Positions 24,017 to 35,244 of a stretch of DNA of 64,000 bases are shown one piece after another. The first letter of the stretch is position 1, and each line of letters begins with the position of its first letter. This DNA comes from Clavaria fumosa. Taxonomy: Eukaryota > Basidiomycota > Agaricomycetes > Agaricales > Clavariaceae. The position numbers and the translations under genes are program-made. The notes beneath the pieces are model-generated. The model was not told where the DNA came from. It did not search any database and worked only from the letters and a program-made list of their open reading frames with translations. The DNA lies in contig OX637802.1 of the NCBI GenBank assembly GCA_951802425.1, positions 3,038,001 through 3,102,000 of the forward strand, read 5' to 3'.

Positions 24017-25230
24017 ATGTCTGCTCATCTTGTCGAGAAGCTACACCAGACGTTTGACGCTGAGAATTCCGTTTCATCTTTGAAAGGCACAATCCTCTCT
24101 GTTGTTCTACATTCTCCAGAGTTAAGACATCGTTTTAGGGACACATGGCGATTCCAACTTACCGCTCGGATCAATCCCACTAGGGCGGCTGTCAAGGCTA
24201 CTGCACATGCTTCCTCAACCTCGCGCATTTCACCCCTTTGTACTCCGCGGGGAAGCGACAGAGAGACTGTGCGCGTGCGCGTGGTCTCAAGAGGAAGACT
24301 TGGACAATCTCGCAGACTGGGCGAACCGCTGGCAAGGTGAATTAGTTTTCCGTTGATTAAGGAATCCGTCACATCATTTTGACGCAATCACCCCGCAGGC
24401 CCCATCTCCCTCCTAGTGGTTACATCCGCTCCCCCACAATCTCTCCAGAGCCTCACAATCATCAAGAAAGTGCAGGCAGTAATAGTTGCACAACCTCCAT
24501 GGCTCCGTAGCTCATTTTCTCTTCACCTCCTTCACGTCAGTATTGGTGACCCGCACGCATCCCCAAACGTACACCTCAACCTCGCGCGACTCTTCTCGCC
24601 CTCACCCCAAATCGTTCTGTTTCCGGGAAAATTCAGGTCTATGCTTCCCCCAGCCAACGCATACGTTTCGGCCCTAATTAACGGCGCAAGAATGCGAAGG
24701 ACACCGCTGATTTTGCTTCCCTCGAATACTACAGTGGGATTCTCATCAGTGTCTTCGTTCCCGTTCCACCCCCTTTCTCCAGTTATCCTCGACCGGGATG
24801 ACGCATTGTGGCCAACGGAGCGTTTCTTTTATTCTGAATCGAGGGCTGAGCACTGGGAATTGTTCCTCTGGCGTCTCTGGATGGAAAACATAGGGGAAGT
24901 GCAGACTGCGAGTGCCCCTGAGATGCGCTATATAGTTGAGAACCATAACGTTGGGGACCATGACGGTCAGGTTGAGAAACCAGAGGTCATTGCGAGGTCC
25001 GCGCGCCAGGGATGTGGAGCTTTCCTTATCAATATTTAGACCACATCATCCTGACAATTTGGCTCCTTATACAGGCAAAGATGTATCGGCGACTCAGCTC
25101 GAGATACAGGTTGGAGAGCTGTGCACTGCTCGCAAGACAGTATGACGCAGTGGGTGGATCCAGAAGGAAGTTTGTCCAATGGCTCATGAAAAACTGTGGC
25201 GAAGTGCGTTTGAAGGGAACGGCCTCTTAG
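24017..25230 (+). CDS. Putative glycosyltransferase, GT49/LARGE-like
   Basis: The product starts MSAHLVEKLHQTFDAENS and contains SSLKGTILSVVLHSPELRHRFRDTW, SQEEDLDNLADWANRWQGPISLLVVTSAPP, a long central block with LNLARLFSPSPQIVLFPG and VILDRDDALWPTERFF, and a tail YRRLSSRYRLESCALLARQY. These blocks remind me of fungal GT49/LARGE-like glycosyltransferases, Golgi-type enzymes that add sugars to glycans. The match is from memory of the sequence pattern, and no canonical DxD is certain. At least three introns are needed. One is clear: GT at 24335 to AG near 24398, joining WQ to GPISLL. Others lie around 24,185-24,260 and 24,890-25,070 and are not resolved. The gene runs towards ATRIP, with only about 145 bp between the two stop codons. 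Confidence 0.5.
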
Positions 25231-25374
25231 ATTTGTTCAAGTGTTGATTGACTCGGTTTTTGCCTAGACTATAGGAGTGATGAGCAATCCCACAACTACG
25301 ATTTCTGGGCAATCCTGATGTAGAGCAATTGCTCGACATAAACTTGATGTCTCTTCCCCAAAAGCTGAAATATA

Positions 25375-28300
25375 TTACACGGTCTCTGTAGATCTGGTGC
25401 CAATGTCCCCGTTTTCTGCTGCGCCCTCCTGGTCGAGGCCTCCCTGATAAACACTCCAGATAGAATCGCATTCGGGGCCCTCTACAACTTGGTCTAAGAG
25501 TTGTCGCGCCATGTCTTTCTAGGACATAAATTGTTGAATCAAGCAAAGTCAATATGACAGACAAACCGGTGAGTAGATCCAGTTCCAGCCGGGCGTCTCC
25601 TCCGATCCACTCAGGGGTGTCAGCGTAGCTGAGCCTGCCCAGCGTCACGAGAAACATGTGCGTGATGCCATTAAAGCGCCTACGGTGTGACGCGGCGTAA
25701 AGGCTACGCTGCAGGATCTCTGGTGGGGATTGGGGATCGAATATTAGATGGTGCAACAAGCACAAAGTCTGACTTAGCGCCCGAGCCGAACTGTGAGAAC
25801 GAGATGATTTTGAGAAAAGCTCCCAAGAAAGCTTTGCCGGCTTACGAGATGGTGGTGGTGGGAGATGTGGTCGCGTCATCGGCCTCCCAGAACAGACTTG
25901 CAAGGTGTGCGAGATGCTTAACCAGAGAAGGGATCAACATCTGGGATTGGAGAAGGACGGCAGGCGCATCGGAGCTAGAGATTGAGCTCGTTCCTATGAA
26001 ACAGAGTATGGACGTTTTCATATCATCTGCCTATCCAAAAAGTAAGTGTTGGTGGCTAAGCCCGCGCAGAAGATAGTTATTACTCAGCCGACATACCTCT
26101 TGACATTGGTGGCCGGGGTCGATGAGGAGGGTGCAGAGCTGTTCGAGATAGGCGAGCTTATCAGTGTCCTGATTTCGAGCTCCGCTGATTAACGGCTCAG
26201 GATGGGGAGACAGATATTTGAAGAGCCTAGGATCTGTGGGGACGTGCATGAGATTGGTTAGAAATTCTGTTTTGATATCAGAACCTATCAACAAGTGCGA
26301 AGCATGCTCACATGTTGCAAGCACAGCCAAGAGCCTGCAGCTTCGGTGCAGAAGCCAAGGCGGTTGGCTCGGATGCAGAAGCACTGACATCAATTCTCCA
26401 GCATTGGCAATGGCAGCGAGACTAGTAACAATAATTTTGTGTTGGCATAAGGATAGCTCGTTTGAGAGGTTGGTTCGACGCACCAATCCTGATGCACCTC
26501 TGGTATATTCCAACACACGCTTTCCAGTACGCCAATCGCTTTTTCAGCCAATGAGGTAGTGCTGTCAATCGGCAGGACTGGTTTTTCGCCCGAAGAGGGC
26601 TTGAGATGATCCCGGGAGATCGCACTCAGCGCAGTGACGAATTTTGACGACTGTCGATCTTGGCTATCATCCTCGGGACGGTCAGAGAGCAATGCGACGG
26701 AGAACGTAGGGAAAGAGTGAGCTAGCGACAGCATCAGATCAAACAGCGCTGCGAGCGTCACCAGCTACGTCACTTATTTAGAAATGTGAGCAGATCAGCG
26801 AACAGATTAACGGTTACCGCATTCCCAACATTCAAAGCCATCATCATTTGGATGAAAGACGAAGCGATAACTTCAAGCGCCCTGTCAAAGTTGCGGGAGA
26901 TGCCAGCTAGGGCTTCTAGAATGCGAGCGGAAGCAGAGGCTTCCCGAAAGTCGGGAGGTGTTGTAGATGGCAGAGATACCATGACGAGCTTTTGTAACGT
27001 AATTGAAGTTGAAGGATACATCCTGTGCGTGAGAACCATGTCTGTAAACTATACTGCAGGCCATCAGACGTAGTTTTCATATAGTATCGAGGAAACCTGC
27101 CTCGTCATGCAAGCTTCGCGATTCAAAGTCATCAAGGGGAGGCTCGAGGAAGTCCCACTGAACGTCTTCGTGCTCCGCCACGAGATTATCTCCATCGTCA
27201 TCATGATCGTTCATCACAATATCCTCTGCAGGCCGGCCATACTCTCTCACAGGACTGCTAGGAGGCGACAGGAGCGCTACGGCATTCGTTTGTCCTTGCG
27301 AAACAAGCCGCGGGACCGGAGATGAAAAATCTATGGCCTTTTCCTTGCCCTTCTTCGTCGGAAAAAGAGCTCGAACAGGCGATGACGATGCAAACGCGTT
27401 CTCAAATCCGGGCAGTGTGGCATGCTTGTGCGCATTTCCCCCCTGTCGACGAGGTGACCTGGCTAGGACGGGGGTCTCTCGAAGAAGACTCCCGAAACGT
27501 GGTTGACGAGGAGTTTCTACAGGGGCTTTGCTAGGGCCCGCGAATTGACTTCCGCGTTGGCTCCAGCCTTGCATCTGAGAAGGAATTTGGACTGGGGTCA
27601 TCATTACCGCCTCTCTGCCAACTCTATTGGACCTAATCGACCACGCAGCTCTGCGGCTGGACGTCTCCATCTCATGTTGCTACGAGATGTGTCAGAGGGG
27701 ACTTGGGGGAGTAAAGTTTTGAGATGCAATCGCACTTTGAACACAAACTGAGTTCGTAGTCGTTCTATCTCCTCTTTCATTTCCTTTTGCACTTGGGACA
27801 CCTTGGCATCAGCCTGCTCCTTAGCAGTTCGTAGTTTTACTAGTTGAGCCACGTGATCCTGTGCAGTCTGGAGGAGACGATGAGAAAACCAGAACTAGTG
27901 CACGAGTGTGGCAAACCTTCTCAGCATTTCGGCGTAAGGTGCTGACTTCGCCTTCCTTCTTCAACTTTGCAGCTACAGCAGCTTGTAGTTCCTGCTGCAT
28001 TTGTAAGTTGGCCTTTCGGAGCTATTGCAGACGGGGAAAGCAACATCAACATGCGGTTTTCCCCGAATTCGCAGGCGGTCTGGTTCACCTTTTCTAGATG
28101 CAACTGCAGCGCATCCACATGAGGGCGAGCGCGAAGTGCAGGCTGTTGAGGACTACTGATGGTGTGGATGGACGCGCTATTACTGACGCTCCCGAACGCA
28201 TACGTGCCGTCTTGAAGCACAGACACCTCCGGAAGATCTTCAAAGTCATCCCACAATACTACGGTATCACGCCCCGTGGCCTTCCAACCTTCATCCGTCT

Positions 28301-28433
28301 TCCGTCGTTTCGCCACAGGTAACGCATCATGGGTGGTGTCCGCCTGGAATTGTGACTCGAGTTTGTCTAAGAGGGCGAGGTCCTGGTCGTCTAAGACGAG
28401 CTCATCCGAGAAATAGTTATCGGAATCCAGCAT
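25375..28433 (-). CDS. ATRIP/Rad26 DNA-damage checkpoint protein
   Basis: The N-terminus reads MLDSDNYFSDELVLDDQDLA. It is followed by a coiled-coil region (KVQKEMKEEIERLRTQFVFK, about 27,740-28,100) and a Ser/Pro-rich stretch with short SP motifs (27,077-27,670). Helical-repeat segments come next (LFDLMLSLAHSFPTF; LLHRSCRLLAVLATCEHASH; MFLVTLGRLSYAD). The C-terminus has the pattern MARQLLDQVVEGPECDSIW and ends at a TAA at 25375-25377. Order and motifs fit the ATR-interacting protein family (Rad26 in fission yeast, Ddc2 in budding yeast), which recruits ATR kinase to RPA-coated single-stranded DNA in the nucleus. The ATG at 28433 was preferred over one 27 bases upstream because family members begin with the acidic motif directly. 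Introns are numerous and only partly resolved; the last one joins LLTGL to the exon beginning AAAGACATGG. The name rests on the N- and C-terminal signature. Confidence 0.75.
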
Positions 28434-29007
28434 AGCTGGACAACTGTTGTGGCTCACCACTCAGTGACCACTGCACTGTGCGTGCGTGATTTGGTGGTGC
28501 CTTTGAATTCTTGGATTACTGAGCAGAAATTATCACGACCGTTTTACGAAATATTTGGCGGAGCTCGAAATTGACTAATCTGCACTATGGATTTGCGCAG
28601 GGTAAAACAAGCATTGAAAATACGCTAGCAAATGTCAAGGTTCAAAAGTGAGCGCACACTTTCTACATCACCATTCACGAGCGACTCTGAATCATCCTGG
28701 AACGGACTACGTTTAAGGGTTCAGGAACTTATTTATTTATTTCTGGATGAATGGCTGTTTTTGTACTAAGTGGAAAATACAACTCTTTTCACATTTCCCA
28801 GCCGCAATGAGGGGTTGCCTCGAAAGGACAACGCTAACGCGCCGTGATTACAGGGCGCGTTTGAAGGCACGTGCGCGAGCTGTGGTCCAAAGCTCGGTCT
28901 TGTCAGACGTCGAGATCAAAATCGTGAAGCGCAAGCAGGAGAAAGCCCTAGGCCTCAGGAAGCCGATGCCATCAGGCTATGATAAGCTGGACAAGCCGCG
29001 GGAGTGG
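28434..29007. other. Intergenic between ATRIP and UPF2
   Basis: Holds the ATRIP promoter side and the UPF2 3' end, both genes being transcribed leftwards. A plus-strand open frame (28747-29283) overlaps the last UPF2 exons and shows no family features; I treat it as a shadow. No transposon remnant is seen. Confidence 0.5.
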
Positions 29008-32000
29008 TCATCCAACAGAGCGAATCTTCATGCCGGGAGCTCGGTTGCGCATTCCATGGGCTGTAATGGTTGCTGTGAGCGAATAAAAAACAAGACCAGC
29101 AGTGCCTGGCATACCCTTCATTTCCTCAGCCTCCTCACGCTGCTCATAGTCGAGCACCAAGCGCTTCAGCTGTTGCTGCTCAACCTTATCTTGAAGCTGA
29201 GCAGAACGTGTATGGACGGCAAGAGGTGCGGCTGCTGGCACAGCAATCTGCCGTGTCTATTCGCGTTGTCGATATTGAATTGAAATATACGGGGGTCGAA
29301 GGAAAATAGTACCTGTTGTTTGTTCCCTCGTTTGGTGATCACTGTGAAGTTCATCATAGCATCGCCGTTCACGACTCCATCGTCTTGCTCATCTTGGCGC
29401 TTCTTGGAGCGTAGTCCTGGAGGCAGGACAGCAGAGTCCAACAACGCCAGAGCTGTCTTTTTGTCCACCTTCCTGGATTCAGCCGAAGTGTCGGTGACCA
29501 TCTTGGCCAACTCTTTCGCAAATTCGGCCTCTGCCTCCTCCGAGGGGCCAAGATTTTCTTGGGCGGCGAGAACAACGACAGGGTCAGGCGAGGGGGGGCG
29601 ATCTGCTCCCTGCGAACGACGAATGTTATTTATTATCGGGAAGACACCAACTCAGGAAACTCACAAGAGATTCCTGTGTGTTCGATTCTTCTTCATCCTC
29701 GTCGGCTTCGTCTCCTTGTCTGTTGTCGTCTTCCGTACCGCTTTCTTCGCCGCTATCATCGCCAGTGGCAACTAAAGAAGTAGAGTTTAAGTCGAGCGAA
29801 GTGTTCATAGGTTCAGCATTACCGGTACCACTGTTCTGGAAAGCTAAGTTGAACATCGTATCCACGGCGACAGCCGCTTCTTCAATGGTTTTATACATAA
29901 CCAGCTTAGGTCTAACTGCCTGAATGACCGCATGAACAGTGAGAAATAGAAAAGTGGTATTCCATACCTCTAACGAGTCAGACAGCATGAAATCCACCTC
30001 CATAGGAAGGGCTTCTTTGCAGTGCACGTAGTACTGGCGGTGGGAGGTTCACGTGAATTGCTAAGACTTCGGGAGAGAATGTTTTAGTCACCTGGAAGAA
30101 TATCAGGAAATTATCCAACTTCTTCTGCTGGGTCCCACGATCGAAGCACATGCCGCAGGTGTCCAAAAGTACACAGACAAGTCGGATACGGAAGAAATCG
30201 TCTGGCATATCGAGCGGACACGGTTGTTTGGGCAAAGGGTGGCCATCCGCTGTCAACAGACATCAGCTAAGCGTATATATGCGAGCAAGGGCCTGACGCA
30301 CGGTGGCCGAAAGTGACAAGTGACCAGAGGGTATCAAAAATGATACCAGAACTGAACAGGCGGTATATATATAGCTCCCCAAGGTACTTCATTGTGGCGA
30401 CCCTTTGCTGGTTGGCGCTGTATAAATTCACTTCCAGGCCCCTCCTGATGTCCTCCAAAACTTGATCCACAACCGCAATGGCAAACTCAGGATGATAGCG
30501 CTGCAAATCGTACGTCAACATGGCCAGTAGACCAATGTTCCCGTACTTGACTTTCCAGGGCTTGGTGAACACTTTATGCAAAGTCCGCTGAACAGGAGGA
30601 TCATCCCAATCCAATTTGCGGAGTAGCTTCAGGATTTTGTCGATAGTCTTCTTGACAAGAACGTCAAAGATAAGATGGCGGATGAATAGTTCCATCGGCG
30701 TGCGTTCCTTGATTTCACGGGGTAGCCGTTCTGGCGGATTGCACTTTATGCGCTCAGTTAGCCGGATGGATTAGCATGTAGTTAGGAATCAAGGACTTCA
30801 CCTGGTAGTATGCATTCTCAAGTAGAAGAATTTGTCGCTGATCAAAATGTTGTAGGCTTTGTTTGCGTCGCATGAGTTCCAGCTGCGGGCATAAATGTCA
30901 GCAGGCACCACCGAACAATAAAGTTAACCTGAGTTACCATTGTAGAGAACCTCTCTTTGGTGTCATCACTTCTCAGTAGAAACCTCCCACATCCCTCTAA
31001 CAAGAGTGCGAGATTCTCTACGTTCATCCCAGAAAAGTCATCCAAACAGACCTTGAAGATGTGCAGGATGAGATGCGTGGGGACAACGCGAAATTTGGTC
31101 AAATTGCAAATGTACATAATGTTCTGCGACGCGGAAAGTGAGTGTCAGGGTCCGGAGAGGAATATCTATTGCAACAAACCTTCATTCTCACTTCCGCTAA
31201 TTCTTTAACTACGTTCTTCTTTCTTTGCAGATAGCGAAATTCCTCGTCCAGCTGGAAGGCCATGAGTATCGCGCCGACATGAAAAGCGATCATGACCCAC
31301 TATCGAGACAAGCTCCGAACCAATATCAGGGAGATATCTATTCAGCGTCGCAGCGAGCCTTGAGTAGTGCGGGAGCAGGTCCGTCCGATTTTTTGGGACC
31401 TGACTCAAAAACTACACCACCAGCAACAAAATCACCATGCAATTCATTCTAGGCGGACAGACGCTTGAACCCAAATGATAAAATCGACATACCCGAATTA
31501 GCCTCTTTCGAGCGGCCTTGGAGTTTAACAGCGCAAAATCAACCGCGGCTTGGTCGATCAGGGCGCGGTTAGTCGCATCTGGGAGACGAGCGAGAAGCGC
31601 TGTGAGCAATTGCGACGGGCCCTGCGGTGCAAGTACGGGCGATAACGGTGGGCTTGCCGCTTTGGGTGAGCCTGGAGTTGGGGTCGGCGCACTGTGAAAG
31701 TATCGCATTCAAATAGCCCGTGGAACTGACAACAATCCAATCTCACTCGTCTTCGTCAATTTCGTCTGCGCTCTGTCCACCCTGGCTTGTGTCACCGCCA
31801 CCAGCCGAACGACTTTTCTCCGCACCCTCTTCATTCAAATTCAAGGCCTCCAACTCCTCCTCCAGCTTCTTTACCTCTTCAGCGACTTGTGCTTTTTCCA
31901 ATTCTGCTCTGACAGCCAGTTCTCCCCTACGCCTCTCTTCCTCCCCGTCATCTATGCCCAAAACACTTTTAGGCACGAAGTCCTTGAGATCTTGAATATC

Positions 32001-33488
32001 CTCAAAATATTTCCTTTCCTCTTCGTCTTCCCATTTTCCTCCCGAGACGACGAAATTTTCGTCACCATCTCCTCCGGAGAGTGTGCTTGCGTTCGTCCCA
32101 ATCTGTATAGAGTCGGACTTTTGAGAGATCGTAGGAAGGGTTGGGAGTGGAATGTACAATAGATCTGAGAGGCTAGAGACGCGAGTCGTAACGAAGAAAA
32201 TTGTGACGGGGGGTCACTCACGTCTGACAGCTACTCAGAAGCTTTTCGTATGCTTTTGTCATCTTCTCATACGCTTGTTGACGGTCTTCAAATACCTCCC
32301 CTGACCGAATGTATGCTTCGTGATTTCGACGATCTTGGTCTTGTAGCCGCTAATCACGCGAACTTTCGGATGAGCCATACGGACATATTTATCTTGAGAG
32401 TCACCTTGTGTTCGACAACGAGTTTCTTGCACACAGTGTCAAAGTAGCCCTCACACATACGTCTGAAGCGGTCGCGGACATCCCGCTCAACCAGCTCGTC
32501 CTCTTCTTTGACCAGAGGGGGAAAGGCGCCATTAAGTTGAGCGACCACATGAGAAGATACAAGATCTCCAGGTTCAGAGAGTTCGATTTGTTTCGACGAG
32601 GTTGGGGGAATGATGCCGAGGTATGGACGTGCATAAGATTTGAGGAAGGTAGACAGCAACGGCATTGATGAAAGCGACGGATCATTTGAGAGCTGTTATC
32701 ATCATCAGCCATGCCCAATTCGAAGGGCAGTTGTTGCCAAACATGGGAAAGAGGCTGGATGGGGAGGGGAGGGGAACAGATTGAGACATACGAGGTCCCT
32801 CACGGCTTTCATAATCCATTCGCCGCCGCTGCGGCCGGGTCCATCACAGATAATGCCAACGAGGGCGAGCTCAGCAGATATGCGCAGGACGGGCCGCTGG
32901 CGCAACACACGCGCTGCGTCCTCTTTCTCGCGTTGCTCCGGCGCCAAGGTAGCGAGTGCACCGCGGGCCGGCGGGGCCAACGCTGCGGCGAGCCCTGTAA
33001 CAAACACAGGCGTGAAGGTGGTGGGAAACCGTCGGTGCAGAAGAGAGACGATCTAACACGGTGTGGTCAGAGAAAACGGGAGGTGAAGAGACGCCGAAGC
33101 GCGCACGCACCTCAACCGCGCTCCAGACATCTTTCTCGGATTTGCACCGCCCGACACCCTCCACGGCTGCACCAGCGATCTCATCTATGTACTTCTCGAG
33201 CGCGAGCGTCTCGATATCCTTGGCGATTTGGTCGCGGTTCTCCGCGCTTATCGACTGACGGATTCGCTTGATGAGTGCTGTGTGCCGCTTGAGCGACGAG
33301 TCGAGTTTGGAGGATTCTATTAGAGCAGTCCGCCCGTCAGTGTATCTATCTATCGCAGTCGCAATTTGCGGATGGACCAAGTGACCTCTGTGGAACGGCG
33401 TGCGGTTGAGCTCCTTCAGAACAGCGCGTTTTGAGTGACGAGCTTTCTCATCTTCCGTCTTCGGGGTCGGAACTGTCGTCTGATCCAT
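29008..33488 (-). CDS. UPF2: UPF2, nonsense-mediated mRNA decay factor
   Basis: The minus-strand gene starts at MDQTTVPTPKTEDEKARHSK. It has three MIF4G-type helical domains in order. The first covers about 32,400-33,400 (GRCKSEKDVW, GPGRSGGEWIMKA, LLSTFLKSYARPYLG). The second covers about 30,840-31,700 (LPDATNRALIDQAAVDFALL, LTKFRVVPTHLILHIFKV). The third covers about 29,980-30,700 (ELFIRHLIFDVLVKKTIDKI, KYGNIGLLAMLTYDLQRYHP, RIRLVCVLLDTCGMCFDRG). An acidic stretch and the C-terminal UPF1-binding segment follow (MNFTVITKRGNKQQ, QQLKRLVLDYEQREEAEEMK). A last 54-bp intron near 29,073 keeps frame to the stop at 29008. UPF2 bridges UPF1 and UPF3 in the surveillance complex, mainly in the cytoplasm. 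About ten introns are visible; exact borders are not all verified. Confidence 0.9.
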
Positions 33489-33716
33489 GCAATGTGATTG
33501 CGATAGTGACGTCGAGTATTGCGTGCGTGTTCAAGCACGGAGCGCGGTTCCAGCTGTCAGTGAGTAAAATGAGGGGAGAGGAGAGCGCCTAAGACTCGAC
33601 TGTTCGCGTCCGTGACTGGACTAACGCCTTACAAACTTATTATAAGTATCAATGTAATTGAAGCACACAAAGTCGAGATTGGTTCAAGTGAATGGCCAGT
33701 ATACATAATATGGTCT

Positions 33717-34921
33717 TTAAGTATTCCCGTATACTACCCTTGCATTGTCAGAGAATACGGCTTCAATAGCGCTCTGCTCAACTCCAAGCTCCACTAGCGA
33801 CTCGCGCGAGATACCGTACCAGTCAGCTGCATTTGAACGAGGCGACGAGGAGCTGAAACCAGCTGGAGATGATCCAAAAAGGATGCGTTCATAGCCAAAA
33901 GCTTCGAGGACAGGTCCCACTGCAGGATGACAAAGACATAAAGGACAGATACGGACGGTTCCGAGAAACGTACGGTACATCTTTATTCGTTTTTTCCACT
34001 CCTTGGCCTCTGCGCTTTGCGCTGAGGGGGTGGCTGTAACCCAGTTTGGCGGAAGGAATTTGATGTAGAGGTATGGAAAGAGCGACAGGGCAGCGACATG
34101 TGATTGGAAGGCGCGATATGTCGGATGGTTCAACAGTGTGACGGTCGGCAGCGCAAGACCATTTGGTGGCGGGAGCAAGTTGGCTACCAACCCACCTTTT
34201 CGTCAGAAGGACGGATGGTGCAGGGAATAAATGCATACATAGTACGATCGGCGGAATTTTGGACAGATCAACTGTGGCCTTTGTGAGCAGATCCTCGAAG
34301 CCTTCCCAAACCGTGTCATTCCGCAGCACATCAGATTTGCAGTCGATGTCGACGGCACGACCACGCTCCAGGGCCCATCTTAGCATTGGAATTGTGGTGG
34401 GTACAGCATCAGCGTAGGATGTATACAGGGAGATAGGCAGGGTGGAGAAAGGAATCTCGGCCAGCGGGGTAGATTCGAGTTGAAAGGGGATCGCAACAGT
34501 GAGGATGGGATTGGTGCTCGACTGCAATCTCATTACGATTAAATGGTGAGTGGATATGCCGGGCCATGGAGTATCAAGTGACCTACCGCTCGAGCCCGCT
34601 TTTGACTTGGGCACTGTCTGGTGGTGCCAGTTGGACAACGACACCGCCAATACGCCCGCCGAGGACCTGTCCCATCTCGGTATTCCAAGAGGCGAGATCG
34701 CCGTCGGCTAGGACGATGTGGGAATCCACGACAGAATGTGGATGGACGGTGCTCGGGCTGGGCGGTAATGGAAAGCGGTCGGACGTGCCAGAGTTAGGCG
34801 GTGTGAAAGCGGACAAGGGCAGACGGGGTAAGGACTTTGGGCCCTTACGACGCACACCGACGCCCGGGAGATTGTTGGGCTCGACATTGGTTGTGACATT
34901 GGGCGGGTCTGGGCTGGTCAT
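33717..34921 (-). CDS. Amidohydrolase-2-like TIM-barrel protein
   Basis: The product begins MTSPDPPNVTTNVEPNNLPG with a disordered Pro-rich lead. It then has VVDSHIVLADGDLASWN, where amidohydrolases carry a DxHxH metal motif; here the second His appears as Val. A barrel-like core follows (VAIPFQLESTPLAEIPFS, MLRWALERGRAVDIDCKSD, LNHPTYRAFQSHVAALSL). The typical C-terminal end of the family is FGYERILFGSSPAG ... WYGISRESLVELGVEQSAIEAVFSDNARVVYGN. The pattern fits the amidohydrolase-2 family of metal-dependent hydrolases, but the altered metal motif leaves catalysis in doubt. Introns are present near 34,530-34,590, 34,200-34,250 and 33,920-33,970. The gene is divergent from its right-hand neighbour. 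Confidence 0.6.
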
Positions 34922-35244
34922 GGCGGTCGTCTAGGGTTCTACCTTATCCGATGTTGCCCCCGAAAGACCCAAAATGTCTCAGGGCTCAAGACAAAAATCC
35001 CGAAAGTGGAAACTTTTTACGTGTAAAAACTCTCTACAAAAAAAAGGCCAACCCCATTCATGGTCCACTACACCACCAGATAAGCTCATCAAACTAACCC
35101 TTCATCGCCAACGAAAGGGACGCCACTGTGGTGGATGTCACGTGCTGGTGGCAAGCCACATGGCTGTCAATTCCCATATTGAGGCGTCATTTATTACTGC
35201 TCAACGTTGTAGTCTCTTAGCTCTGGACCCGAAAGACCACTACC
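34922..35244. promoter_or_regulatory. Divergent intergenic promoter region
   Basis: The 323 bp separate the start codons of the amidohydrolase-like gene (-) and the disordered protein gene (+), so both promoters must lie here. A CACGTG E-box-like palindrome occurs at about 35,139, and the stretch 34,990-35,050 is A-rich. No TATA box is obvious. Confidence 0.5.

Noticed and set aside
28747..29283. 178-codon plus-strand frame overlapping the end of UPF2
   Set aside because: It is antisense to the conserved UPF2 C-terminal exons, and its composition is a mirror of them.
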